The notes: generated by a model from the sequence alone, not told the origin. A DNA stretch of 33,671 bases from an uncultured Eubacterium sp. (GCA_900552795.1 USBB01000031.1:1-33671); one strand, 5' to 3'. Positions 25,127 through 32,667 are shown, counted from the stretch's first letter. Made by a program: numbers and translations.

Positions 25127-25624
25127 ATGATTTCATTAAAAATAAAAGATATAAAGACATTCATGTCCCATCTGCTTATAAAAAATACTTTTGATAATTT
25201 TTTACTCTCCGAAGCTCTGGTATCAACCTCCAACACCTTTACCATAGACGGTACCATTAATAAATCGTTTTATACGGATGAAGAACGCGCCTGTCTTGAC
25301 GACGAAACCTACTCAAAATGGTCGCAGATAAAACCATTCTGCTTTAATATTATTAAGGGAAACAAAGTTCCTACTAATTTGAAAGTGATATTTCTTTTGT
25401 CAAAGCAAGATATGTTAAATATTATTGATATATCTTCTCTTAATTTTGAGCCTGCAGACATAAAAGGACTTTTCCTTAACATAAAATACTGTGATGACGG
25501 TCTTACTATCATAACAGGCACATCACTCAGCGTATTTACAATGGATAAAACGCTTGAACACTCATTTGACAAATATGTAAAATTATTTTTATCCGATAAT
25601 TCTATAGATTTTGAAGAAATGTAA
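25127..25624 (+). CDS. DUF5721-like protein
   Basis: A 165-residue protein of unknown function. It is predicted soluble with mixed alpha and beta structure: KIKDIKTFMSHLLIKNTFDN, then ALVSTSNTFTIDGTINKSFY, a central charged helix (DEERACLDDETYSKWSQIKP) and a C-terminal beta-rich region with LTIITGTSLSVFTMDKTLEH. I recognise the pattern as the DUF5721 type that Lachnospiraceae carry; no activity is known. AAAGG precedes the ATG. It stands alone between the ABC pair and htpG, behind copy B of the palindromic repeat. Confidence 0.
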   Translation: MISLKIKDIKTFMSHLLIKNTFDNFLLSEALVSTSNTFTIDGTINKSFYTDEERACLDDETYSKWSQIKPFCFNIIKGNKVPTNLKVIFLLSKQDMLNIIDISSLNFEPADIKGLFLNIKYCDDGLTIITGTSLSVFTMDKTLEHSFDKYVKLFLSDNSIDFEEM

Positions 25625-25697
25625 CTGTTTGTATAAGTTTATTTATTTTTAATATTTAACGAAAATCAAGTATTTGTAGGCTTTAAGACGCTTTTTG

Positions 25698-25724
25698 TTA
25701 GCACTCATTATTTATGAGTGCTAA
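25698..25724 (+). promoter_or_regulatory. CIRCE operator (HrcA binding site) upstream of htpG
   Basis: TTAGCACTC, nine bases, GAGTGCTAA: a perfect match to the CIRCE consensus. HrcA bound here represses transcription until heat or unfolded protein titrates it. It sits just upstream of the likely promoter listed next. Confidence 0.
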
Positions 25725-25731
25725 TTTTCTC

Positions 25732-25760
25732 TTGACTTATTAATTTTACTGTATTACATT
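25732..25760 (+). promoter_or_regulatory. Promoter of htpG
   Basis: TTGACT (25732-25737) and TACATT (25755-25760) are 17 bases apart, about 37 bases before the ATG. The CIRCE repeat ends seven bases before the -35 box, so HrcA would cover the upstream face of the promoter. Confidence 0.
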
Positions 25761-25796
25761 ACATTCAAAAGATATTTTTAAGCGAGGTAAGTAATT

Positions 25797-27761
25797 ATGA
25801 TAAATGAACATGGTAATCTATCAATCAACAGTCAGAATATTTTTCCTATAATAAAAAAATGGATGTATTCCGACCATGACATCTTCTACAGAGAATTAAT
25901 TTCTAACGCATGTGATGCAATAACTAAGTTAAAGAAACTTGATTTAATCGGCGAATATGAAGCTCCTGATGATATAAAATACAAAATCGAGGTTCTTGTA
26001 AGTCCTGAAAAGAAAACTGTCAAAATCATTGATAATGGTATTGGTATGACTAAGGATGAGGTTAACGAATATATTAACCAGATTGCCTTCTCAGGTGCCG
26101 AAGCATTCCTTGAAAAATACAAGGATAAGACAAACGAAGACCAGATAATAGGTCATTTTGGTTTAGGCTTTTATTCAGCATTCATGGTTGCCGATAAAGT
26201 TACAATAGATACTTTATCTTACAAAGAAGGTTCTGCTCCTGTTTTCTGGTCATGCAACGGCGGTACTGAGTATGACATGCAGGAAAGCTCAAAAGCAACA
26301 CCGGGAACAGAAATTACTCTTTATCTTAACGAAAACAGTTATGAATTTGCAAATGAATACAAAGCAAGAGAAGTCATTTCAAAATACTGCTCTTTCATGC
26401 CTGTTGAAATTTATTTAACTAACGAGGATGCCCCTAAGGCTGATAATAACAGCTCAGATAAAGATAATGATGCAAATAAGAATGATAACGTCACTACAGA
26501 AGCTGAAAACACTGATAACACAACAGACAATGAAGATAATAATGATACTGAAAAAAAGGCTGATGAACCGGCTCCTTTAAATGACATACATCCATTGTGG
26601 ACAAAGCACCCTAATGAATGCAGCGAAGATGAATACAAGGATTTTTACCGCAAAGTATTCCACGACTTTAAAGAGCCTTTATTCTGGATTCACCTTAATA
26701 TGGACTATCCGTTTAACTTAAAAGGCATATTGTATTTCCCTAAAATAAATACGGAATACGAATCTATCGAGGGTACAATCAAGTTATATAACAATCAGGT
26801 GTTTGTCGCTGATAATATAAAAGAAGTAATACCTGAATTTCTTCTTTTGCTTAAAGGCGTAATTGACTGTCCTGATCTTCCTCTTAACGTATCAAGAAGT
26901 GCTTTACAAAATGACGGATTTGTTAAAAAGATTTCTGAGTATATCACTAAAAAAGTCGGTGACAAGCTCTCAGGCATGTGCAAGACAGATAAAGAAAATT
27001 ACGAAAAATACTGGGATGATATCAACCCATTCATCAAATTCGGCTGCTTAAAGGATGAAAAATTTGCCGAAAAAATGAATGACTATATCATATTTAAAAA
27101 TCTTGACGGTAAATACCTTACACTTAAGGAATATCTTGAAGCAGGTAAGGAAAAACATGAAAATACAGTATTTTATGTAACTGATGAGACTGAACAAAGC
27201 CAGTACATTAATATGTTTAAGGAGGAAGGACTTGACGCTGTACTTCTTACACATAACATTGACCAGCCTTTCATAACTCATTTGGAAGCAAAGAATGAAA
27301 ATATCAAATTTGCAAGAATTGACGCTGAACTAAGCAGCAGCTTCAAGGAAGATATTCCTGAGGACGAGTTAAAGGATTTATCTGAAAAACTCACAGAAAC
27401 TTTCAAAAAAGCTTTAAATAATGACCAGCTTCAGATTGAAGTTGCAAAGCTTAAAAATCCTGCAATATCTTCTATGATAACCATGTCTGAACAGGACCGC
27501 AGAATGCAGGATATGATGAAAATGTACAATATGTACGGAATGGATCCTTCAATGTTTGCAGGCAAAGGTACTACTCTTGTACTTAATGCAAACAATAACC
27601 TTGTACAATACATTTTAGATAACCCTGACGGTGAAAATACACCTCTTATCTGTGCCCAGCTATATGATCTTGCATTATTAAGCCATGCACCACTCACACC
27701 TGAACAGATGACAGACTTTATTGCAAGAAGCAATAAAATCATGGAATTACTTGCTAAATAA
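25797..27761 (+). CDS. htpG: Hsp90-family chaperone HtpG with long charged linker
   Basis: A 654-residue cytosolic ATP-dependent chaperone that acts as a dimer. The N-terminal GHKL ATPase domain (1-205) has RELISNACDAITKLKK (catalytic Glu, nucleotide Asn), VKIIDNGIGMTKDEV and IIGHFGLGFYSAFMV. The middle domain begins with LWTKHPNECSEDEYKDFYRK and includes NVSRSALQND with the ATP-contacting Arg. The C-terminal dimer domain ends IARSNKIMELLAK without MEEVD. Between N and M domains lies an Asp/Asn/Glu/Thr-rich stretch of about 50 residues (about 207-258), much longer than in E. coli HtpG. GAGGT precedes the ATG. It is a single-gene unit with CIRCE upstream and a terminator downstream. Confidence 0.
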   Translation: MINEHGNLSINSQNIFPIIKKWMYSDHDIFYRELISNACDAITKLKKLDLIGEYEAPDDIKYKIEVLVSPEKKTVKIIDNGIGMTKDEVNEYINQIAFSGAEAFLEKYKDKTNEDQIIGHFGLGFYSAFMVADKVTIDTLSYKEGSAPVFWSCNGGTEYDMQESSKATPGTEITLYLNENSYEFANEYKAREVISKYCSFMPVEIYLTNEDAPKADNNSSDKDNDANKNDNVTTEAENTDNTTDNEDNNDTEKKADEPAPLNDIHPLWTKHPNECSEDEYKDFYRKVFHDFKEPLFWIHLNMDYPFNLKGILYFPKINTEYESIEGTIKLYNNQVFVADNIKEVIPEFLLLLKGVIDCPDLPLNVSRSALQNDGFVKKISEYITKKVGDKLSGMCKTDKENYEKYWDDINPFIKFGCLKDEKFAEKMNDYIIFKNLDGKYLTLKEYLEAGKEKHENTVFYVTDETEQSQYINMFKEEGLDAVLLTHNIDQPFITHLEAKNENIKFARIDAELSSSFKEDIPEDELKDLSEKLTETFKKALNNDQLQIEVAKLKNPAISSMITMSEQDRRMQDMMKMYNMYGMDPSMFAGKGTTLVLNANNNLVQYILDNPDGENTPLICAQLYDLALLSHAPLTPEQMTDFIARSNKIMELLAK

Positions 27762-27780
27762 TTACAATTATCGTATTATA

Positions 27781-27813
27781 AAAGAGGCTCTAAACTGTTT
27801 AGAGTCTCTTTTT
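27781..27813 (+). terminator. Rho-independent terminator after htpG
   Basis: Arms 27781-27794 and 27798-27811 (AAAGAGGCTCTAAA with TTTAGAGTCTCTTT, one G-T) followed by T. It lies 20 bases after the htpG stop. Confidence 0.
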
Positions 27814-27839
27814 AATAAATAAACGAAATGAGGTTTTTT

Positions 27840-28577
27840 ATGTCAGTCAACAATAATGATAATTCAACTAAAGATACGACTAACTACAATAACCTATATG
27901 ATATACATGATTTGAATTTAGAAGACGAAGAAGATGACGGTATAGAATTTTTGACAGATGACAATAATGATTCCGATGACATTTATTTTGAATATGACGA
28001 AGATTACGATAAAGAGCAGGAAGTCAAACAATCTGAAAAAAGCTCATTAAAAGCTGAGCTAATCAGCAATATAAAAATATTTTTATCAGCCTGTATTATT
28101 GCATTTCTTTTCAGTCACTTTGTCATTATGAATGCACAGGTTCCCACCGGCTCTATGATAAGCACTATAATGGAAGGTGACAGGCTGATAGGTTTTCGTC
28201 TGTCATACCTTTTCAGTGATCCAAAACGCGGTGATATAGTTATTTTTAAATATCCCGATAATGAAAAAGAAAACTACGTTAAACGTATCATAGGTGTTCC
28301 AGGAGACGTTATACAGATTGAAAATAATATAGTATATGTCAATGGTGAAGCTATCGACGAACCTTACTTATATGAGCCGATGACTGGAAATATCGCTTCC
28401 CGTACTTATATAGTTCCCGAAGACTGCTATTTTATGATGGGCGACAACCGAAATGGCTCTTTTGATTCAAGAATGTGGACCAACACTTATGTTTCCCGCG
28501 ATAAAATTCTTGCAAAGGTAATATTCAGATATTACAGCGGTGCGGAAAATAAACTATCGTTCAAATTATATAATTAA
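27840..28577 (+). CDS. lepB: Signal peptidase I with acidic N-terminal extension
   Basis: A 245-residue type I signal peptidase that removes signal peptides from exported proteins. Residues 1-62 are cytosolic and extremely acidic (LEDEEDDGIEFLTDDNND and similar), then comes one transmembrane anchor (about 78-98, ISNIKIFLSACIIAFLFSHF). The catalytic Ser is in QVPTGSMISTI, the Lys in ENYVKRIIGVPGD, and the family box E is MGDNRNGSFDSRMW. The catalytic part is of normal length; the acidic head is unusual. The frame opens four codons earlier, but GAGG six bases before the ATG at 27840 sets the start. A strong terminator follows. Confidence 0.
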   Translation: MSVNNNDNSTKDTTNYNNLYDIHDLNLEDEEDDGIEFLTDDNNDSDDIYFEYDEDYDKEQEVKQSEKSSLKAELISNIKIFLSACIIAFLFSHFVIMNAQVPTGSMISTIMEGDRLIGFRLSYLFSDPKRGDIVIFKYPDNEKENYVKRIIGVPGDVIQIENNIVYVNGEAIDEPYLYEPMTGNIASRTYIVPEDCYFMMGDNRNGSFDSRMWTNTYVSRDKILAKVIFRYYSGAENKLSFKLYN

Positions 28578-28633
28578 ATAATACAATTTTTTATAACTAA
28601 TGTCATATTTTTATGATATTATGGCAACACTAT

Positions 28634-28672
28634 GCATGTCTAAAGTTTATTAAACTTTAGGCATGCTTTTTT
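28634..28672 (+). terminator. Rho-independent terminator after lepB
   Basis: A 16-base stem (28634-28649 with 28651-28666, one wobble pair) with AAAGTTTATTAAACTTT at its top, followed by six T. This is a very stable terminator. Confidence 0.
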
Positions 28673-28722
28673 GATTACAGTGTCAAAAGGTTATTATAAA
28701 AATCTAAAACGGAGGTATCAAA

Positions 28723-29037
28723 ATGACAACTTTAGGATGTAACGTAAACTCTTGTACTCACAATAAGGATAACTGCTGCTGCTTAAATTCAATTCAGGTT
28801 CAGGGTGAAAATGCATGCAGATGTGACGACACATGCTGCGAAAGCTTTTATGAGTTAGACCGTGAGTCTCCACAGAACTTAAATGAATCACCTAAAACAA
28901 TCTTAAGTGTAGCCTGTGATGCAACTAACTGCGTCTTTAATGAAGATAAAGTGTGCAGTGCCGACCACATCAGTATTTCAGGTGTTTGTGCATCTTCTTC
29001 ATGTGAAACTGTATGCGCATCTTTCCAGCATAAATAA
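28723..29037 (+). CDS. Cys-rich protein with two DUF1540 domains
   Basis: A 104-residue cytosolic protein with two copies of a Cys-rich module. The first (about 4-43) is CNVNSCTHNKDNCCCLN through CRCDDTCCESF; the second (about 64-102) is CDATNCVFNEDKVCSAD through CASSSCETVCASFQ. The spacing C-x4-C-x6-C...C-x4-C-x3-C in the second is typical of DUF1540, a small domain in clostridia thought to bind metal. The linker is Asp/Glu/Ser-rich. Function is unknown; zinc or redox roles are possible. CGGAGG precedes the ATG. It is transcribed alone after the lepB terminator. Confidence 0.
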   Translation: MTTLGCNVNSCTHNKDNCCCLNSIQVQGENACRCDDTCCESFYELDRESPQNLNESPKTILSVACDATNCVFNEDKVCSADHISISGVCASSSCETVCASFQHK

Positions 29038-29210
29038 TCTTGTGAGGAAAATCTAAAGTATGCTTAATAAAATGAAATCTGCTTTAATGGCTATTACAGG
29101 CTATATTTACGTATGTTACAAAATCTTTCGATTAAACAGCAAATGGCAGAGTTTAAAAAAAGTGTCTTAATATAACATAAATATAACGTCACTTTTTTAC
29201 ATGGCATTTT
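29038..29210 (+). other. Noncoding stretch after the DUF1540 gene, one weak small ORF
   Basis: No firm gene is present. An ATG at 29060 opens a 36-codon frame to 29170 (MLNKMKSALMAITGYIYVCY and a basic tail) that looks like a short membrane peptide, but GAGG is 12 bases away from the ATG, which is too far, so I do not call it. AAAAAAGTG at about 29156-29164 and CACTTTTTT at about 29190-29198 could pair as a weak two-way terminator with a long loop. Confidence 0.
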
Positions 29211-29297
29211 AAAACGCACTCCCTGTGTCAGATAATATTAATGTGTCCCCCTAAATCCCGGACATATAATATAAAACCGACATGGGAAGTGCGTTTT
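29211..29297. repeat. 87-base element with terminal inverted repeats, MITE-like or structured RNA
   Basis: AAAACGCACTCCC at the left end pairs with GGGAAGTGCGTTTT at the right, extended by TGTC with GACA across a small bulge. Inside, TGTCC (about 29243) pairs with GGACA (about 29270). The whole folds into one long branched hairpin and ends in a T run on the plus strand. It could be a decayed miniature inverted-repeat element, a terminator or a small RNA. No flanking target duplication is evident. Confidence 0.
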
Positions 29298-29311
29298 TGT
29301 TGTATAAAAAA

Positions 29312-29481
29312 GCGTCGCTCACGACGCTTGCAAGATTTGCTTCGCAAACTTGTTATCAGAATGCGTCTTTGACGCAATTTCCAATAAAGTTAAAAAGCGT
29401 CGTTCACGACGCTTGCAAGATTTGCTTCGCAAACTTCTTATCAGAATGCGTCTTTGACGCAATTTCCAATAAAGTTAAAAA
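29312..29481. repeat. Two tandem copies of an 85-base unit made of three hairpins
   Basis: Copy 1 is 29312-29396 and copy 2 is 29397-29481, differing at two positions. Each unit holds three small palindromes in order: GCGTCG-YTCA-CGACGC, AAGATTTGC-TTC-GCAAACTT and AATGCGTC-TTT-GACGCAATT, then an AT-rich spacer ending in five A. The palindromes have equal shape on both strands. No coding potential is credible here. Confidence 0.
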
Positions 29482-29501
29482 AGATTTCGCTTGCGCAATC
29501 T
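29477..29501 (-). terminator. Hairpin terminator after thiH
   Basis: Arms 29482-29489 and 29494-29501 (seven of eight pairs) with loop CTTG, followed on the minus strand by six T, directly after the thiH stop codon. It matches the hairpin in the valS leader at 18 of 20 positions. Confidence 0.
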
Positions 29502-30755
29502 CTATACATAAAGATAGTCATTCATTACCGGCTGAAGCCCCAGTTCTGATATATCTTCATACATTTTATCAAGGCTTCTTGAATCATCAATTTCAAACTG
29601 CTCATCCCCTATGTCAGAATCATCCTGCTTACCTGTATATTTATCTTCATGATCACCGATACCTGTAGAAACACCAGCCGATACTTTTGTGGCTGCAATC
29701 TTTATTATACCGTTTCTAAATTCTGCACTTTCTCTTGATGACACGGTTATTCCTGCAAAAGGCAAAAACAGCCTGTATGCACAAAGCACCTGACAAAGCT
29801 GTCTTTCATGTACATCTTTAGGATTTATTTTATCATTATTTATTATAGGTCTTAATCTCGGACATGACAAAGAAATCTCGGCATGAGGATACTTTCTTTG
29901 TATAAAATGGGCGTGAAGTGCTGTTGCAAGCGCATCCTTTCTAAAATCAGCAAGCCCCAGGAGTGCAGAAAACGCCACACCTCTCATCCCTCCTCTAAGC
30001 GCCCTTTCCTGTGCATCAAATCTGTATGGCCAAACTCTCTTATGACCTGCAAGATGCAAGGTTTCATATTTGTCGGTATCATAAGTTTCCTGAAATACCG
30101 TAACGTAATCAGCACCGCACTCATGCAGATATCTGTATTCATCAGTATTAACAGGATAAATCTCAAGCCCTACCATTCTGAAATACTTTCTTGCAAGCTT
30201 ACATGCCTCACCTATGTAAGAAACATCACTTTTCACCCTGCTTTCACCCGTAAGGATAAGAATTTCTTCCATACCGGTATCTGCAATGATTTTCATTTCA
30301 TGCTCAATCTGCTCCATATTAAGTTTCATTCGGTTTATATCATTATAACAGTTAAAACCACAGTAAACACAATAGTTTTCACAATAATTTGCAATATATA
30401 AAGGCGTAAATACATAAACTGTATTTCCAAAATGTTTTCTTGTTTCAATTCTCGCCCTTTCTGCCATCTGCTCAATATATGGCTCTGCCGCAGGCGACAA
30501 TAATATCTTTAATTCATTTATTCCTATTATCTCCTGCTGTAGCGCCCTCTCCACGTCTTTTCCGGTATAATTTTCATAATCGTAACTGTCTGCATAAGCC
30601 ATAACATTTTTGCATATATCCGAATCAATCTTTTCCATTCCCGGCATATACTCCATATGATTTGTCCTGCTTTTCGGATTATTTTCAAGTAAATGCTTTT
30701 TCTTAAGCGCACTTTCCGACAAATTCGCTGAATCTATATAAAAATTATTTTCCAT
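29502..30755 (-). CDS. thiH: 2-iminoacetate synthase (tyrosine lyase)
   Basis: A 417-residue radical SAM enzyme that cleaves tyrosine to dehydroglycine (2-iminoacetate) and p-cresol, feeding thiazole formation with ThiG. The cluster motif is NYCENYCVYCGFNCYND (CxxxCxxC). The N-terminal arm and the block GMEEILILTGESRVKSDVSY match ThiH, as do LGLADFRKDALATALHAHF and the end GDEQFEIDDSRSLDKMYEDI. It is somewhat longer than E. coli ThiH, partly through an insert, DHEDKYTGKQDDSDI, near residue 365. Using ThiH rather than the oxygen-dependent ThiO fits an anaerobe. It lies 24 bases after thiG; the ribosome site (AAAGGA) is rather far from the ATG. Confidence 0.
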   Translation of the reverse strand: MENNFYIDSANLSESALKKKHLLENNPKSRTNHMEYMPGMEKIDSDICKNVMAYADSYDYENYTGKDVERALQQEIIGINELKILLSPAAEPYIEQMAERARIETRKHFGNTVYVFTPLYIANYCENYCVYCGFNCYNDINRMKLNMEQIEHEMKIIADTGMEEILILTGESRVKSDVSYIGEACKLARKYFRMVGLEIYPVNTDEYRYLHECGADYVTVFQETYDTDKYETLHLAGHKRVWPYRFDAQERALRGGMRGVAFSALLGLADFRKDALATALHAHFIQRKYPHAEISLSCPRLRPIINNDKINPKDVHERQLCQVLCAYRLFLPFAGITVSSRESAEFRNGIIKIAATKVSAGVSTGIGDHEDKYTGKQDDSDIGDEQFEIDDSRSLDKMYEDISELGLQPVMNDYLYV

Positions 30756-30779
30756 AATAATCTGATTTTGTCCTTTCTA

Positions 30780-31553
30780 TTAATCACGCAAAAAACCTGT
30801 TAGGGGATCCGAAGCCTCCGCACCTCTCATAAGCACTCTTCCCAAACCTGAAAGATATGCTTCTCTACCTGCTTCAATAGCTTTCTTAAATGCCCCGGCC
30901 ATAAGCCTTAAATCGCCTGCTGTTGCAAGCGCAGTATTTGCCATAATTGCCGCTGCGCCCATTTCCATTGCCTCACACGCCTGCGATGGTCTTCCTATCC
31001 CAGCATCAACTATTATCGGCAAATCTATCTCATTTATAAGAATCTGTATAAATTCTTTTGTGGCTAGACCTTTATTTGAACCGATAGGAGATGCAAGCGG
31101 CATGATTGAAGCAGCTCCCGCATTTACAAGCTCTCTTGCCACATTTAAATCGGGATACATATATGGCATTACAATAAATCCCTCATTTGCAAGGATTTCT
31201 GTCGCCTTTATCGTTTCTGTATTATCCGGCAGCAGATATTTAGTATCACGCATTATTTCGACCTTTACAAAATCACCACAGCCAAGCTCCCTTGCAAGTC
31301 TTGCGATTCTTACAGCCTCGTCAGCATTTCTTGCTCCTGATGTGTTAGGAAGCAATGTTACGCCCTCAGGTATGTAATCAAGTATATTTTCATCCTTTTT
31401 TGTATTTGCCCTCCTTACAGCCAGTGTAATAATCTGCGCACCTGCATCTTTTACAGCAGCTTCTATGAGGTTAAGCGAATATTTTCCCGAACCGAGAATA
31501 AAACGCGACGAAAATTCTTTTCCGCCAATTACAAGTTTATCATTATTTACCAT
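30780..31553 (-). CDS. thiG: Thiazole synthase
   Basis: A 257-residue TIM-barrel enzyme that condenses deoxyxylulose 5-phosphate, dehydroglycine and the sulfur of ThiS-thiocarboxylate into the thiazole phosphate. The N-terminus has SSRFILGSGKYSLNLIEAAV, the Schiff-base Lys is in DFVKVEIMRDTKYLLPDN, and phosphate-binding loops include PLASPIGSNKG and VDAGIGRPSQACEAMEMG. Length is normal. GGGAGAAGG precedes the ATG. Third gene of thiSFGH. Confidence 0.
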   Translation of the reverse strand: MVNNDKLVIGGKEFSSRFILGSGKYSLNLIEAAVKDAGAQIITLAVRRANTKKDENILDYIPEGVTLLPNTSGARNADEAVRIARLARELGCGDFVKVEIMRDTKYLLPDNTETIKATEILANEGFIVMPYMYPDLNVARELVNAGAASIMPLASPIGSNKGLATKEFIQILINEIDLPIIVDAGIGRPSQACEAMEMGAAAIMANTALATAGDLRLMAGAFKKAIEAGREAYLSGLGRVLMRGAEASDPLTGFLRD

Positions 31554-31601
31554 AATTCCTTCTCCCTAAAATCAAATAAATTACTAAGCTCAATTTTTTC
31601 T

Positions 31602-32219
31602 TTATACCTCAGCTTTGCCCGCCAAAATCCTTATTATCATATTTGCTTCATGCGCCGCACAAAGCATCACTCTGCTGGAAATCATCAAAGGATTATCATC
31701 CATATCACTAACTTCATCACCGCACAAAAAGAATCTGTCTGCAACTCTTCTTGTTTTAATATCATTTGATGAGCCTGTCCCTGCCATTCCTGAAGCTGAA
31801 ACAAGATATTTATCCGGAAAATCAGTTAATACACTATTAACCAGCATAGCTTTTTGATTAGCTTCGTCAAATGCTTCACAGATAATATAATCATTTTTCA
31901 AAAGCTCTTTAATATTTTCTTCTGTAATTTTGATACTCTGTGCAGTAACATGGCAATTGGGGGCAATCCCTGCAATAATCTCCTTTAAAGCATCTGCTTT
32001 TAGCATTCCTACATGCTCCATAGCAAAATACTGCCTGTTAAGATTTGACATCTCAACTTTATCAAAATCCATCAGGTGAAGCTTTCCCACACCAGCCCTT
32101 GCAAGCATTACTGCTACATTAGACCCTAGTCCGCCGAGTCCGCACACCGCCACTGATACCGACGCATTCAAAAAATTCTCTTTATTCAAAGACACAGCCT
32201 CCGGATTTTCAAAATTCAA
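31602..32219 (-). CDS. thiF: ThiS adenylyltransferase (short form)
   Basis: A 205-residue E1-like enzyme that adenylates the C-terminus of ThiS before sulfur transfer. The nucleotide site is VAVCGLGGLGSNVAVMLARA, followed by LMDFDKVEMSNLNRQYF with the conserved Arg. The CxxC pairs that bind zinc in E. coli ThiF are absent; this matches the short clostridial form. The frame can be opened by a GTG at 32228, but GGAGG then touches the start; a TTG at 32219 has GGAGG eight bases away and is preferred. It follows thiS immediately, so translation is coupled. Confidence 0.
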   Translation of the reverse strand: MNFENPEAVSLNKENFLNASVSVAVCGLGGLGSNVAVMLARAGVGKLHLMDFDKVEMSNLNRQYFAMEHVGMLKADALKEIIAGIAPNCHVTAQSIKITEENIKELLKNDYIICEAFDEANQKAMLVNSVLTDFPDKYLVSASGMAGTGSSNDIKTRRVADRFFLCGDEVSDMDDNPLMISSRVMLCAAHEANMIIRILAGKAEV

Positions 32220-32220
32220 A

Positions 32221-32415
32221 TCAACCACCTCCTACAAAGCTTACAACTTCAATAATGTCATTTTCTCGTAAAACAATATTCTCGTAATCAGCTTTTGGAA
32301 CAATTTTACCGTTTAACTCAACAGCTATTTTCTTTAAATCAAAATCCGCCTTCATTAAATAATCTGCAAGAACCATATTATCTGCTTCCTTTTGTTCACC
32401 ATTTACAAAAACCAT
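32221..32415 (-). CDS. thiS: Sulfur carrier protein ThiS
   Basis: A 64-residue ubiquitin-fold carrier ending in VVSFVGGG; the terminal Gly-Gly is adenylated by ThiF and then thiocarboxylated to give the sulfur of thiazole. The ILRENDIIEVVSF-type end (VLRENDIIEVVSF here) is the family signature. AAAGGA precedes the ATG. First gene of the operon, behind the leader and promoter described next. Confidence 0.
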   Translation of the reverse strand: MVFVNGEQKEADNMVLADYLMKADFDLKKIAVELNGKIVPKADYENIVLRENDIIEVVSFVGGG

Positions 32416-32555
32416 AGCCGCTATTCCTTTCTTATTCTCTAAAAATTAAAGTGCCGCATCATGGGATTTTTCTATCACACAAAAAAAGGCCACGCAAAGA
32501 AATACACCCGTGGTGGTGTACCCCTTCGCGCAGCCTTTTTCAAGTTTGCACTCTA
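32416..32555 (-). promoter_or_regulatory. thiS leader with compact terminator/attenuator structure
   Basis: The minus-strand leader begins near 32555 and runs 140 bases to thiS. It folds into a long hairpin: AAAAAGGCTGCGC (to 32540) pairs with GCGTGGCCTTTTT (from 32495) over 13 positions including two G-U pairs. An apical stem TACACC/GGTGTA (32503-32520) sits above an internal loop containing GAAGGGG. A run of seven T follows at 32481-32487. This is a terminator in the 5' leader of a biosynthetic operon. It shows none of the conserved THI-box blocks (CTGAGA, ACCTGATCTGGATAAT), so it is not the usual TPP riboswitch. The plus strand also ends in a T run, so it could terminate both ways. Confidence 0.
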
Positions 32556-32561
32556 TTTGAG

Positions 32562-32590
32562 AGTATAGTATTTTAATTTTATATTGTCAA
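32562..32590 (-). promoter_or_regulatory. Promoter of thiSFGH
   Basis: Minus-strand TTGACA (32585-32590) and TATACT (32562-32567) are 17 bases apart: a near-consensus sigma-A promoter. Start of transcription should be near 32555. Confidence 0.
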
Positions 32591-32667
32591 GAATATTCAA
32601 GGATGTTATGCATATTTGCCGAAATACCGACTGATTTATTTTCTAAGTAAATTGAAATTTACACATT

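Noticed and set aside
26411..26638. A minus-strand open frame opposite the htpG linker.
   Set aside because: It reflects the repetitive AAT/GAT codons of the linker read backwards; htpG is clearly the real gene.
29060..29170. A 36-residue possible membrane peptide (MLNKMKSALMAITGYIYVCY...).
   Set aside because: The only purine-rich site is 12 bases from the ATG, and the gene cannot be compared with relatives here; kept as a note only.
29282..29668. A 128-codon plus-strand open frame across the tandem repeats and the end of thiH.
   Set aside because: It is made of the two hairpin repeats and antisense thiH, has no ribosome site, and its composition is that of the repeats.
32416..32560. TPP riboswitch upstream of thiS.
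   Set aside because: The conserved THI-box blocks are absent on both strands; only a terminator-type hairpin is present.
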